Source of the DNA: Pseudonocardia sp. C8
Lineage (GTDB): Bacteria > Actinomycetota > Actinomycetes > Mycobacteriales > Pseudonocardiaceae
Direction of reading: 5' to 3'
Length of the DNA: 64,000 nt
Assembly: GCF_014267175.1 (NCBI RefSeq)
Contig: NZ_JACMTR010000002.1
Coordinates: 1,973,001 to 2,037,000, forward strand
Part shown: piece after piece, positions 30,503-40,331 of the stretch
How the letters are laid out: every line of letters starts with the position of its first letter
Position numbering within the stretch: the first letter of the stretch is position 1
The notes under the pieces: model-generated
Database searches by the model: none
Told to the model about the DNA's origin: nothing
The model's input: the letters and a program-made list of their open reading frames with translations, nothing else
Program-made: the position numbers and the translations under genes

Positions 30503-30978
30503 CCTGGGAGAACCCGCCGGCGTGGCGGCGCATGCAGATCCTGCAGGACACCCGGACGGTCGCCGTCGTCGGTGCGTCGCCGAACCCGTCGCGGGCCAGC
30601 AACTTCGTCGCGACCTACCTGCTCGCCTCCACCGGGTTCGAGGTGTACTTCGTGAACCCGAACGCGACGGAGATCCTCGGCCGGCCGGTGTACCCGTCGC
30701 TGGCGGAGCTGCCCGTCGTGCCGGACCTCGTCGACGTGTTCCGCCGGCCCGAGGACCTCTCCGGCGTGCTGGACGAGGTGCTCGCCCTGCCCGGGCGGCC
30801 GCACACGTTCTGGCTGCAGTTCGGCCTGTTCGACGCCGATCTCGCCGCCCGGGCCGAGGCCGCGGGCCTCGAGGTCGTGATGGACCGGTGCCTGAAGGTC
30901 GAGCACGCCCGCTTCGCCGGCGGGCTGCACCTCGCCGGGTTCAACACCGGGGTGATCAGCGCCCGCCGGCGCGGCTGA
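30499..30978 (+). CDS. CoA-binding domain protein
   Basis: 159 residues with a Rossmann CoA-binding domain (CoA_binding_2): TVAVVGASPNPSRASNFVATYLL, VYFVNPNATEILGRPVYPSL and a C-terminal VMDRCLKVEHARF with the conserved Cys found in this family. Function unknown. GTG overlaps the stop of the sulfhydrylase gene, so they are probably coexpressed. Confidence 0.85.
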   Translation: MTWENPPAWRRMQILQDTRTVAVVGASPNPSRASNFVATYLLASTGFEVYFVNPNATEILGRPVYPSLAELPVVPDLVDVFRRPEDLSGVLDEVLALPGRPHTFWLQFGLFDADLAARAEAAGLEVVMDRCLKVEHARFAGGLHLAGFNTGVISARRRG

Positions 30979-31128
30979 GCCGGCCGGGCGCACGGCCTGG
31001 GCCGCGCGGGGCAGCAGCCGGGGGCGGCCGTCGTCAACCGTGGCGATATCGGGCCGGTTCCGGTGACATGCCGCGCCGGCCGGTCCACCGTGTCCGCTGT
31101 CACATCGCCGCCCGGACCGGAGTGCGCC

Positions 31129-32306
31129 ATGACCGCGACCGTCGATCACGCCCACATCGGGGACCTGCGCGCCCGGATGACGGGCACCGTGCTGGGCCCG
31201 GCCCGGTGGCACGCCGGGTCCGGGTCGGCGGCGGCGCGCTGTTGCGGGACATGGACGCCGCCACCCAGGAGCACGGCCTCGCCGTGCCCGCCGGGGAGAT
31301 CGGGCACACCGGTGTCGCCGGGCTGACCCTCGGCGGCGGGATGGGCTGGCTGACCCGCCGGGCCGGGCTCACGATCGACAACCTGCTCGCGGCGCAGGTG
31401 GTGCTCGCCGACGGTGGCGTGGTCCGGGCCGACACCGAGGAGCATCCCGACCTGTTCTGGGCGCTGCGCGGGGGCGGGGGCAACTTCGGGATCGTCACCG
31501 AGTTCGAGTTCGCGGCCGTCCCGGTCGGCCCGATCGTCTCCTTCGGCCTGTTCTTCTTCGGCCTCGACGACGGCGCCGCGGTGCTCCGCGCGGCCCGCGA
31601 GACCATCCCGCACCTGCCGCCGACGGTCGGGTTCCAGATCATCGCGGTGACCGCGCCGCCCGCGCCGTTCGTGCCGGCCGAGGTCCAGCACCGCCTGGGC
31701 TGGGCGATCGCCGTCGTCGGGACCACGGGCTCGACACCGGACCCGGAGGCCGAGCAGGTGCACGAGCGGGTGCGTGCGACGTTCCCGGAGCGGCTCTTCG
31801 AGTTCTGCACGCCGATGCCGTTCACCGCGCTGCAGCAGATGTTCGACGAGGGCAACGCCTGGGGCATGCACGCCTACGACAAGAGCTGCTCGGTGGCGAC
31901 GCTCACCGAACCGGCGATCGAGGTGCTCGCCGAGCACGTCGCCCGCAAGGTGTCCCCGATGTCGGTGGTGCACCTCTACACCCTCGACGGCGCCTACTCG
32001 GCCGTCGCCGAGGACGCGACCGCGTTCGGCGGCGGCCGCAGCCCGCGGCTGACCGTGTTCCTGATCGGGCTGTCGCCGGACGGGGCCGGGCTGCCCGCCG
32101 AGCGGGCGTGGGTGCGTGCGTTCCACCGGGCGCTGCTGCCGCACGCGATCGGGACCGGGATGTACGTCAATGCGATGACGGCCGACGACGCCGACCGGCT
32201 CCGTGCGACCTACGGCGACAAGTACGACCGCCTGGCCGAGATCAAGGCCGTCTACGACCCGGCCAACCTGTTCCACCGCAACGCCAACATCCCGCCGGCC
32301 GGCTGA
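31129..32306 (+). pseudogene. FAD-linked oxidase (BBE type), internal deletion and frame change
   Basis: Normal relatives have about 450 residues. Here the ATG at 31129 begins the usual N-terminus (MTATVDHAHIGDLRARMTGTVLGP), but by about 31215 the sequence jumps, in another frame, to RVRVGGGALLRDMDAATQEHGL. That loses roughly 75 residues, including the GGGH flavinylation loop and the start of the FAD-binding domain. The rest is intact: GHTGVAGLTLGGGMGWLTRR, DLFWALRGGGGNFGIVTEFEF, and the BBE end YDPANLFHRNANIPP. No single frame gives a full-length enzyme. Confidence 0.8.
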
Positions 32307-32652
32307 CCTCGTCGTCGCAGGTCGTTCCGGAAATACGGATTCAACCTCCTCTCTTCGGGTGAGAATTCGCCGATAATTGACCGGTTCCAGTATCTGCACG
32401 GAGTGTCGGACGTGGCCCGGGAATCTTGCTCCGTTCGACGGATCGGGTACGGGCCATCGGGGCAGTTTAGCGATCATTTCGACGTCATCGCCTGTCGCGG
32501 ACCCCGGCGCCGACTTCCGGTCGGATTGCGGCCCCGGAGTGCGCCCATAGAATGATGAACAGCCGCATCCGATCATGAGGTGGATCGCGGAAAACTGATC
32601 TCTGCGGCACCCGGGCGCTGGAGATCATCATTCGTTCTGGAAGTGAGGCGCC
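32307..32652 (+). promoter_or_regulatory. AT-richer upstream region of the gas-vesicle operon
   Basis: 346 bp without a gene and clearly less GC-rich than its surroundings. The best promoter candidate is TTGCGG (32526-32531), a 16-bp gap and TAGAAT (32548-32553), which would give an mRNA leader of roughly 95 nt before the first ATG. GGGTAC at 32445-32450 resembles the -10 of stress (SigB-type) promoters, but no convincing partner box was found. No terminator for the pseudogene was recognised. Confidence 0.45.
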
Positions 32653-33465
32653 ATGGTGTCGGCCGGAAAGGTGGGGCTCGCCGTACTCGGGGGGTACGTC
32701 CTCGGGCGCACCCGGAAGATGAAACTCGCGATCATGCTGGGCGGTGCGCTCGCCGGCCGGAAGCTGGACCTCACACCGTCCGAGCTGCTGGCCCGGGGTG
32801 CGAAGCTCGCCGCGGGCTCGCCGGAGGTGGCCCGCCTGCGTGACGCGGTCAGCCATCGCCTGATCGACGCGGGCAAGGACGCGGCACTCGCGGCCGCCGC
32901 GACCCGGATGGAGTCGCTGACCGACTCGCTGGTCGAGCGGGTGGAGAACCTCGGCAAACCGGTCGAGCAGGTCGCCGGGACCGCCGGGGACACCGCAGGC
33001 GCCGCGGCGGAGAAGGTCGGCGACTCGGCGGGCGCGGCCGCGGAGTCCACGGCGAAGGGGCTCGGGCGCGCCGGCCGGCGGTCCCGGCGGGGTGAGGAGC
33101 CCGCGGACACCGCCGACGACGCCGACACGGCCGACGCCGACGTTTCCGACGCCGAGGCCGACGAGACCGGCTCGGACGGCACCGGCTCCGAGGAGAGTGG
33201 CTCCGACGAGGCCGGCTCCGGCGAGGGTGGCGACGGGACCACGGCCGGCCGGGGGAAGGCCCCTGCTCGCCGGCGCCCGGCCCGCTCGTCGTCGACCTCC
33301 GCGGCGGCGTCCTCCGGGAAGGCGTCCTCCTCGACGGCGTCCTCCGGGAAGGCGTCCGGGACGCGGTCGCGCAGCCGCGCGAAGGCCCCGGCGACCCCGT
33401 CGAAGGGGCGCGGGACCGGCACCCGTTCCACGACCCGGCGGAAGGGCGGTGGCAACGATGGCTGA
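32653..33465 (+). CDS. gas-vesicle cluster protein with basic histone-like tail (possible GvpY counterpart)
   Basis: 270 residues. N-terminal hydrophobic segment GKVGLAVLGGYVLGRTRKMKLAIMLGG, then an Ala-rich helical region to about 135, an acidic Asp/Glu/Gly/Ser stretch (150-200) and a Lys/Arg/Ser/Ala tail resembling histone H1 tails (ARRRPARSSS, SSGKASSSTASSGKASG; a 30-bp direct repeat at 33307/33337). Position at the head of the operon and the N-terminal pattern match unnamed proteins of Streptomyces gvp clusters; equating it with GvpY is tentative. ATG start; the stop overlaps the next gene. Confidence 0.75.
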   Translation: MVSAGKVGLAVLGGYVLGRTRKMKLAIMLGGALAGRKLDLTPSELLARGAKLAAGSPEVARLRDAVSHRLIDAGKDAALAAAATRMESLTDSLVERVENLGKPVEQVAGTAGDTAGAAAEKVGDSAGAAAESTAKGLGRAGRRSRRGEEPADTADDADTADADVSDAEADETGSDGTGSEESGSDEAGSGEGGDGTTAGRGKAPARRRPARSSSTSAAASSGKASSSTASSGKASGTRSRSRAKAPATPSKGRGTGTRSTTRRKGGGNDG

Positions 33466-34525
33466 CACGGACACCGGACGGTCGTCCGCGTCCGCGCAGC
33501 TCCCGATGGACCGGTTGAAGGACGCGGCGCAGGCCTTGCTCACGGTGGTCACCGAGCGCGCCGTCGCTGCCGCGGCGGACCGGGTCGACGCCCTGTCCGA
33601 CCGGCTCGGCGAGGTCGCCGACAACGGGGGCGTCGGGCTCGGCTCGGCCCTGGGTGGCGGCCGCGCCCTGCTGCAGGGCGACAACCCGATCACCGGTGCG
33701 GTGAAGGGTGGCCTGTCCGCGGTGAAGGACAAGGCCGCGGAGGCCGTCGGACTCGGCGGCGGTTCCGGTGGCGGTTCCGGCGGGGAACGCGGCAAGTTCA
33801 AGTTCACCAACATCGTCGAGGAGATCGACGTCGGGGTCCCGGTGCGGATCGCCTACGACCAGTGGACACAGTTCGCCGACTTTCCGAGCTTCATGAAGAA
33901 GGTGCACAGCGTCGAGCAGGAGGCCGACGAGAAGACGGTGTGGAAGGCGCAGGTCTTCTGGTCGAAGCGGACGTGGAACGCCACGATCATCGAACAGGTG
34001 CCCGACAGCCACATCATCTGGCGATCCCAGGGCGTGAAGGGATATGTCGACGGGATCGTCTCCTTCCACGAGCTGACGCCGACGCTGACCAGGGTCCTGC
34101 TGGTCCTGGAGTACTACCCGGTCGGATTCTTCGAGAAGACCGGAAACATCTGGCGTGCGGTGGGCCGGCGGGCCCGGCTGGAGTTCAAGCACTACCGGCG
34201 GCACGTCATGGTCTCCTCGCTGCTGCACCAGGACGAGCTCGAGGGCTGGCGGGGCGAGATCCGGGACAGCGAGGTCGTCAAGACCCACGAGGAGGCGCTC
34301 GAAGAGGAGGAGCGTGCCGCCGAGGAGAACGGGTACGACGAGGACCCGTACGACGCGGACGACGACTACGACGACGACTACGACGAGTACGACGACACCG
34401 ACCGCGGCGGCCGGGAACATGCCGACGACGCCGACGAGGACGACATCGATGAGGACGAGACCGACTACGCCGACGAGGACGAGGCCGACGAAGTCGATCG
34501 CGACGAGGAGGTGGTGACCCGGTGA
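33458..34525 (+). CDS. SRPBCC-domain gas-vesicle cluster protein with acidic tail
   Basis: 355 residues. Residues 1-100 are helical and Ala-rich, joined by a Gly/Ser linker ([12 protein letters not shown]) to an SRPBCC/START-like domain at about 115-260 ([55 protein letters not shown]). The last 75 residues are almost only Asp, Glu and Tyr ([12 protein letters not shown]). Such SRPBCC proteins are a fixed member of actinobacterial gvp clusters (probably what is called GvpZ in Streptomyces). It overlaps the genes on both sides. Confidence 0.85.
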   Translation: MADTDTGRSSASAQLPMDRLKDAAQALLTVVTERAVAAAADRVDALSDRLGEVADNGGVGLGSALGGGRALLQGDNPITGAVKGGLSAVKDKAAEAVGLGGGSGGGSGGERGKFKFTNIVEEIDVGVPVRIAYDQWTQFADFPSFMKKVHSVEQEADEKTVWKAQVFWSKRTWNATIIEQVPDSHIIWRSQGVKGYVDGIVSFHELTPTLTRVLLVLEYYPVGFFEKTGNIWRAVGRRARLEFKHYRRHVMVSSLLHQDELEGWRGEIRDSEVVKTHEEALEEEERAAEENGYDEDPYDADDDYDDDYDEYDDTDRGGREHADDADEDDIDEDETDYADEDEADEVDRDEEVVTR

Positions 34526-34905
34526 CGGTCAGCCAGCGCCCGGACAGCCGGGTCGAACGCGTCCCGCAGGGAGACCTCGCGCAGGTCATCGACCTGATCC
34601 TGGAGAAGGGACTGGTCATCGACGTGTTCGTCAAGGTCTCGCTGGTCGGGATCGAGATCCTCACGATCGACGCCAGGGTCGTCGTCGCGAGCGTGGACAC
34701 CTACCTGCGCTTCGCGGAGGCGACGAACCGGCTGGACCTGCACGAGAAGGGTGGCAAGGACCTCGGCGAGATGGTCGGCGGGATCACCCAGAACGCCACC
34801 GAGGGCGGCGCGAAGGGCAAGACCCGCGGCGCCCTGGAGGCCGGCAAGGAGAAGTTCGACGAGTTCCGCGGCGAGCGGCGCCCCAAGGAGGAGAAGCGCA
34901 GGTGA
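34522..34905 (+). CDS. gvpA: gas vesicle structural protein GvpA
   Basis: Main shell protein that polymerises into the gas-permeable ribs. 127 residues. The conserved core at about 17-70 reads [50 protein letters not shown], with the two amphipathic helices and beta hairpin of the family. A charged, Lys/Glu-rich tail follows, as in Streptomyces GvpA and longer than in cyanobacteria. GTG start overlapping the upstream stop. Confidence 0.93.
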   Translation: MTVSQRPDSRVERVPQGDLAQVIDLILEKGLVIDVFVKVSLVGIEILTIDARVVVASVDTYLRFAEATNRLDLHEKGGKDLGEMVGGITQNATEGGAKGKTRGALEAGKEKFDEFRGERRPKEEKRR

Positions 34906-35678
34906 GCGGGACGACGACGGCGACCGGAACCTACGTGTACGGCGTGGTCGCGGCCGGGGCGGAGATCCCCGCCGACCTCGCCGCGGTGGGCGGCGCCGGT
35001 GAGATCACCCTGATCGACCACGGCGACCTGGCGGCAATCGTCAGCGACATCCCGACCGACCGGCCACTCGGCCGGCCCGACGACCTGAAGGCGCACGAGC
35101 GGGTGGTCGACGCGGTCGCCGCGGAGCGGACGGTCCTCCCGATGCGGTTCGGCGGGGTGGTCCGCGACGACCGGGCCGTGGTCTCCGAGCTCCTCGAACC
35201 GCACCACGACTTCTTCGCGGACGCGTTGCGGCAGCTCGACGGCCGAGTGCAGTTCGTCGTGAGCGGGCGCTACGACCAGGATCTCCTGCTGGCCCGCATC
35301 GTGGAGCGGAACCCCACCATCGCCGAGCTCAGCCGGGAGCTGCGGGACACCGACCCCGACGCCACGCATTTCGAGCGGATCAAGCTGGGAGAGCAGATCG
35401 CGGCCGAGGTCGACCGGGAGCGCGAGGCCGACGCCGGCACCGCGGTCGAACTCCTCGAGCCGTTGTGCGAGGGGATCGTGGTGAAGCAGGCCGGCGGTGA
35501 GGACGGAGCGCTGCACCTCGCGGTGCTGGTCCGCCGGGACCGGCAGGCCGAGTTCGACGACGCCCTCGAGGCGCTCGCGAACGAGTGGGGCGAGCGGGTG
35601 ACGCTGCAGCTCATCGGCCCGGTCGCGCCGTTCGACTTCCTGCCCGAACCCGAGCAGGAGGCCGGGGTGGAGGCGTGA
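34902..35678 (+). CDS. gvpF: gas vesicle protein GvpF
   Basis: 258-residue accessory protein of the GvpF/L family, thought to bind GvpA and chaperone or seed assembly. It begins [11 protein letters not shown], has [12 protein letters not shown] near residue 85, and [16 protein letters not shown] and PFDFLP-type end ([10 protein letters not shown]). GTG overlaps the gvpA stop by 4 nt. It pairs with the second GvpF/L-family gene at 37804. Confidence 0.92.
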   Translation: MSGTTTATGTYVYGVVAAGAEIPADLAAVGGAGEITLIDHGDLAAIVSDIPTDRPLGRPDDLKAHERVVDAVAAERTVLPMRFGGVVRDDRAVVSELLEPHHDFFADALRQLDGRVQFVVSGRYDQDLLLARIVERNPTIAELSRELRDTDPDATHFERIKLGEQIAAEVDREREADAGTAVELLEPLCEGIVVKQAGGEDGALHLAVLVRRDRQAEFDDALEALANEWGERVTLQLIGPVAPFDFLPEPEQEAGVEA

Positions 35679-35679
35679 G

Positions 35680-35922
35680 ATGGGGCTGATCACCGGACTG
35701 CTGACGCTGCCGCTGGCCCCGGTCCGCGGGGTCGTCTGGGTCGCCGAGCAGATCGAGCAGGAGGTCGACCGGGAGATGAACGACCCGGCGGTCGTCCGCC
35801 GGAAGATCGACGACGTCGAGCGGGAGTACGAGCGGGGGGAGATCGACGAGGCCGAGCGTGACGCCCGCCAGGACGAGCTGCTGCAGCGCCTGATGCCGCG
35901 GGACGGGGGCCCGGGTGTCTGA
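35680..35922 (+). CDS. gvpG: gas vesicle protein GvpG
   Basis: 80-residue accessory protein. It has the family start MGLITGLLTLPLAPVRGVVWVAEQI and an acidic coiled helix REYERGEIDEAERDARQDELLQRL. It starts 2 bp after gvpF and its 3' end overlaps gvpO by 8 nt. Confidence 0.93.
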   Translation: MGLITGLLTLPLAPVRGVVWVAEQIEQEVDREMNDPAVVRRKIDDVEREYERGEIDEAERDARQDELLQRLMPRDGGPGV

Positions 35923-37102
35923 CGGCCCGAGCCGCGGAGACATGTCCGGGGCCTCCCGCCGCCGGTCGTCCGGGGACGACGCCGGCTCCCCCCGGCCGCG
36001 GGCACGGTCCCGGCGCGACGAGCCGGACCCGGATCCGGAACGGCAGCCGCGCTCGGAGCGGCCGCTGCGCCGGAGGCCCGACGAATCCCGCCGCGCCCGG
36101 CCGCGCCGGGACTCCGGCGAACCGGACCGGGACCGGGAACGCAGGCCGGCTGACGGGTCCGGCCGTACCCGGGCGCGTCGGGAGTCCGGCTCGGACGGGG
36201 CCGGTGGTACGCGGGCGCGTCGGGAGTCCACCTCGGAGGAGCCGGGCCGTCCTCGGCGGCGCCGTGAGTCCGGCGAGCCGGGCCGGGATCGGGAGCACCG
36301 GAAGCGCGACGGTCCCCGCCGGACGTCGGAGCGCCGCACGCCCGATGAGCCGAGCCGGGAGCGCGGGCCGACGCGCAGCCGCCGCGCGCCGGCCGAGGCG
36401 CGGGAGGGTTCGGAGCGGCGGTCCCGGGGGGAGGCCGAGGCGGAGGAACAGGAACCGACGCCGAGGCGCCGCACGCCAGGCCGGTCGGCTGCGCGGCGGC
36501 GCCGGGAGCCCGATGAGGCTCGCGGCCGGCCGGGGGAGCGGGCCGACCCGGACGACGCCGTCGAGGATCTCGAGGATGAGGACCGCGCCGGCGAGGACCG
36601 TGTCGACGAGGAGGTCGCGACGGAGGACCTCGAGGACGAGGACGTCGACGACGAGACCGCCGCTGACGAGACCGCCGCCATTGAGGACGCCGCCGACGAG
36701 GACACCACTCACGAGACCACTGAGGACACCACTGACGAGACCTCCGCTGAGGCCAGCGATCACGAGGAGGCCGAGGACGCCGATCAGGAGGACGCCGACC
36801 AGGAGGACACCGACCGCGACGGCACCGAACCGGCCCGACCCCGCCGCCTCGGCGCCCGTGCCGTCGCCCGCGCGGCCGTCGAGCAGATTGCCGAGATGAC
36901 CGGCCGGACCCCGGAGGGGGTCACCTCGGTGGCCCGCAGCGAGGACGGCTGGTCGGTCGAGGTCGAGATGGTCGAGGTGCGCCGGATCCCGGACTCCGCC
37001 GACGTCCTCGCGGTCTACCAGGCCGACCTCGATGCCGACGCCGAGCTCATCGGATACCGGCGGATGCGCCGGTACAACCGGGGTGCCGGGGGCGACGCGT
37101 GA
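35915..37102 (+). CDS. gvpO: GvpO with about 300-residue charged disordered N-terminal extension
   Basis: The last 85-90 residues are a normal GvpO domain: RAAVEQIAEMTGRTPEGVTSVA, GWSVEVEMVEVRRIPDSADVLAVYQ, and ELIGYRRMRRYNRG. Before it lie about 200 residues dominated by Arg, Glu, Asp, Ser and Pro with repeated TRARRES/PRRRRESGEP units, then about 90 residues of Glu/Asp/Thr repeats (DEDVDDETAADETAA, EDTTDETSAE). Usual GvpO proteins are about 100-180 residues. GTG 35915 overlaps the gvpG stop; ATG 35942 is an alternative. Confidence 0.88.
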   Translation: MSDGPSRGDMSGASRRRSSGDDAGSPRPRARSRRDEPDPDPERQPRSERPLRRRPDESRRARPRRDSGEPDRDRERRPADGSGRTRARRESGSDGAGGTRARRESTSEEPGRPRRRRESGEPGRDREHRKRDGPRRTSERRTPDEPSRERGPTRSRRAPAEAREGSERRSRGEAEAEEQEPTPRRRTPGRSAARRRREPDEARGRPGERADPDDAVEDLEDEDRAGEDRVDEEVATEDLEDEDVDDETAADETAAIEDAADEDTTHETTEDTTDETSAEASDHEEAEDADQEDADQEDTDRDGTEPARPRRLGARAVARAAVEQIAEMTGRTPEGVTSVARSEDGWSVEVEMVEVRRIPDSADVLAVYQADLDADAELIGYRRMRRYNRGAGGDA

Positions 37103-37797
37103 GCAGCAGTGCATCGGGTAACCGCGGGAACGTGAACGAGACCGTGCGATGGGACTCCGGGGCGCAACCCGCCGTGGAACGCCGGGGTGAGAGCGCCAAC
37201 CTCGCCGACATCCTGGAACGCGTCCTCGACAAGGGCATCGTGATCGCCGGGGACATCCAGGTGAACCTCCTGGACATCGAACTGCTGACGATCAAGGTGC
37301 GGCTGGTGGTGGCGTCGGTCGACCGGGCGAAGGAGATGGGGATCGACTGGTGGGAGCGTGACCCGACGCTCTCGGCGGGCCGGCAGGACCTGGAGGACGA
37401 GAACGCCCGGCTCCGCCGGCGTCTCGAGGCGCTGGAGGCCGGCGGCGGCCGCGACGAGCTCCCGGCCGGCGCCGGGGACGGCGTGTCCGGGCGGGAGGAC
37501 CCGGCGACGGGTTCGCGGCGCGAGGAAGAGGCCGCGCCCACCGGCTTGCGGCGGGAGAACGCGCGCACCGGTTCCCGGCGCGAGGACGCGCCCGCCGGCT
37601 CCCGGGACGGCACCCCCGCGCGCGAGACGGTTCCCGCCAGTTCCCGTACCGGCAGCTCCCGGCGCAAGGACGCCGCCACCTCCCGGGACGGCGGCGGGCG
37701 GCGCAGCGACTCCAAGGCGGCCAAGGACACCAAGGACACCAAGGAGGCCCCCGCCCGCTCCCGTGACAGCGGTACCCGCCGTCCCCGGAAGGGATGA
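37099..37797 (+). CDS. gvpJ: GvpJ with long basic/serine tail
   Basis: Minor GvpA-family protein, proposed to initiate or cap the vesicle. 232 residues; core at about 33-88: NLADILERVLDKGIVIAGDIQVNLLDIELLTIKVRLVVASVDRAKEMGIDWWE, the GvpJ-specific ending. Then a short coiled coil (DENARLRRRLEALEA) and about 125 residues of Arg/Ser/Glu repeats of the GSRRED type. GTG overlaps the gvpO stop. Confidence 0.9.
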   Translation: MSSSASGNRGNVNETVRWDSGAQPAVERRGESANLADILERVLDKGIVIAGDIQVNLLDIELLTIKVRLVVASVDRAKEMGIDWWERDPTLSAGRQDLEDENARLRRRLEALEAGGGRDELPAGAGDGVSGREDPATGSRREEEAAPTGLRRENARTGSRREDAPAGSRDGTPARETVPASSRTGSSRRKDAATSRDGGGRRSDSKAAKDTKDTKEAPARSRDSGTRRPRKG

Positions 37798-37803
37798 TCA
37801 CGC

Positions 37804-38571
37804 GTGTCCACCCGCTCCGAGTCGCTGGTCTACGTCTACGCGGTCTGCCGCGACGACCCGGCGCTCCCCGCGGATCTGGCCGGGGTGGCGGGCGGCCCCC
37901 TGCACACGGTCGAGTTCGGTGACCTGCGGGCCGTCGTCGGTCTCGTGCCCGCCGCGGACTTCGGTGCCGGCCGCATCGACGAGCTCCTCCAGGACCTCGA
38001 CCGGCTCGCCGAGGTCGCCCGTGCCCACCACCGGGTGGTGGAGGCGGTCGGGGGCGCCGTCGACGTCGCCCCGCTGTCCCTGGCCACCGTGTTCGGTGAC
38101 GAGGACCGGGTCCGGGAGGTGCTCGGCGAGCGGCACGACGAGTTCGCCGCCCTCCTCGGCGAGCTGCACGGCCGCGTCGAGTGGGGTGTCAAGGCCTGGG
38201 CGGCGCAGGCGCAGGGACCGGAGGCGGACTCCGGGCGACCGGCGTCGGGCACCGAGTACCTGCGCCGCCGCCGCGCCGCGCTCGGTGCGGCCGAGCGGCA
38301 CACCGACGACGCCGTCCGCGCGGCCGGCCGGCTGCACGACACGGTCGCGGCGGCGTCGGTCGCGGCCCGGCGGCACCGGGTACACGACGCGGCCCTCACC
38401 GGGCGCCGGGAACCGATGGTGCTCAACGCGGCCTACCTGGTCGATGCGGGTGCCACCGAACAGTGGCGGCAGGTGGTCGACGAGGCCGACGCGGACGGGT
38501 TGCTCGTCGAGGTGACCGGCCCGTGGGTGCCCTACTCGTTCGCCGAGATCACGACGAGGGCGGCCTCATGA
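37804..38571 (+). CDS. gvpL: gas vesicle protein GvpL (GvpF/L family)
   Basis: 255 residues. Family features: VYVYAVCRDD at the start, GDLRAVVGLVP, HHRVVEAVGGAVDVAPLSLATVFGD, EWGVKAW and VTGPWVPYSFAE near the end. Second GvpF/L paralogue of the operon. The GTG start is separated by 6 bp from gvpJ; the stop overlaps gvpS. Confidence 0.92.
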   Translation: MSTRSESLVYVYAVCRDDPALPADLAGVAGGPLHTVEFGDLRAVVGLVPAADFGAGRIDELLQDLDRLAEVARAHHRVVEAVGGAVDVAPLSLATVFGDEDRVREVLGERHDEFAALLGELHGRVEWGVKAWAAQAQGPEADSGRPASGTEYLRRRRAALGAAERHTDDAVRAAGRLHDTVAAASVAARRHRVHDAALTGRREPMVLNAAYLVDAGATEQWRQVVDEADADGLLVEVTGPWVPYSFAEITTRAAS

Positions 38572-38786
38572 CCGAGCCGGTCAGGGGGACCGAGCCGGTC
38601 GGACCGCTCGCGGACCGGGAGATCGCCCTCGTCGACCTGCTCGACCGGCTCCTGGCGGGCGGTGTCGTCCTCACCGGCGACGTCACGATCTCGCTCGCAG
38701 GGGTGGATCTCGTCCGCGTCTCGCTCCGGGCACTGATCACCTCGATCGCGCCCGCCGACGACGCCGGGACGGGGCCGGTCCGGTGA
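38568..38786 (+). CDS. gvpS: small GvpA-family protein GvpS
   Basis: 72 residues consisting of little more than the GvpA-type core: IALVDLLDRLLAGGVVLTGDVTISLAGVDLVRVSLRALITSI. Position between gvpL and gvpK matches gvpS of Streptomyces. ATG overlaps the gvpL stop (ATGA). Confidence 0.88.
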   Translation: MTEPVRGTEPVGPLADREIALVDLLDRLLAGGVVLTGDVTISLAGVDLVRVSLRALITSIAPADDAGTGPVR

Positions 38787-39100
38787 GCGCCGACGAGACG
38801 CCCGGGTCGAGGCCGGCGCGGCCGTCCGGCCGGGTCGAGATCGACCGCGAGTCGGTCGAGCGGGACCTGATGAAGCTGGTCCTCACGATCGTCGAGCTGC
38901 TGCGCCAGCTGATGGAGCGGCAGGCGCTGCGCCGGGTCGAGCAGGGCGACCTCACCGAGGACCAGGTCGAGGACCTCGGGACGGCGCTGATGCACCTGGA
39001 GTCCGCGATGGACGAGTTGACCGAGCGCTTCGGGCTCACCGCCGAGGACCTCAACATCGAGCTCGGCCCGCTCGGCCCGCTGCTCCCGCGGGACCGGTAG
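38783..39100 (+). CDS. gvpK: gas vesicle protein GvpK
   Basis: 105 residues: DRESVERDLMKLVLTIVELLRQLMERQALRRVEQGDLTEDQVEDLGTALMHLESAMDEL is the complete GvpK core. GTG overlaps the gvpS stop. Last gene of the operon; gvpN is not present, as in other actinobacterial clusters. No clear terminator before mdh. Confidence 0.93.
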   Translation: MSADETPGSRPARPSGRVEIDRESVERDLMKLVLTIVELLRQLMERQALRRVEQGDLTEDQVEDLGTALMHLESAMDELTERFGLTAEDLNIELGPLGPLLPRDR

Positions 39101-40168
<1,068 letters not shown>

Positions 40169-40183
40169 CCGTGAGGCCGGCCT

Positions 40184-40244
40184 GAGCAAGCCCCGGCCCG
40201 TGGTCGATCGGCTCCGCTGCGACAGCGGGTCGGGGCTCGTGCTC
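40184..40244. terminator. imperfect hairpin between convergent mdh and HNH genes
   Basis: Left arm 40184-40199 (GAGCAAGCCCCGGCCC) pairs with right arm 40227-40244 with one mismatch and a 2-nt bulge around a 27-nt loop. It lies just after the mdh stop and about 90 bp before the HNH stop. There is no U-tract, as is common for actinobacterial terminators. Confidence 0.5.
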
Positions 40245-40331
40245 GCGGTCAGGGTCATTCGGCGCTCGCCGCTGCGGTGAGGACCTCGTCGGCGCGCACG
40301 AGGTTCTCGCGTCCGCGATCGGTGCGGTTGA

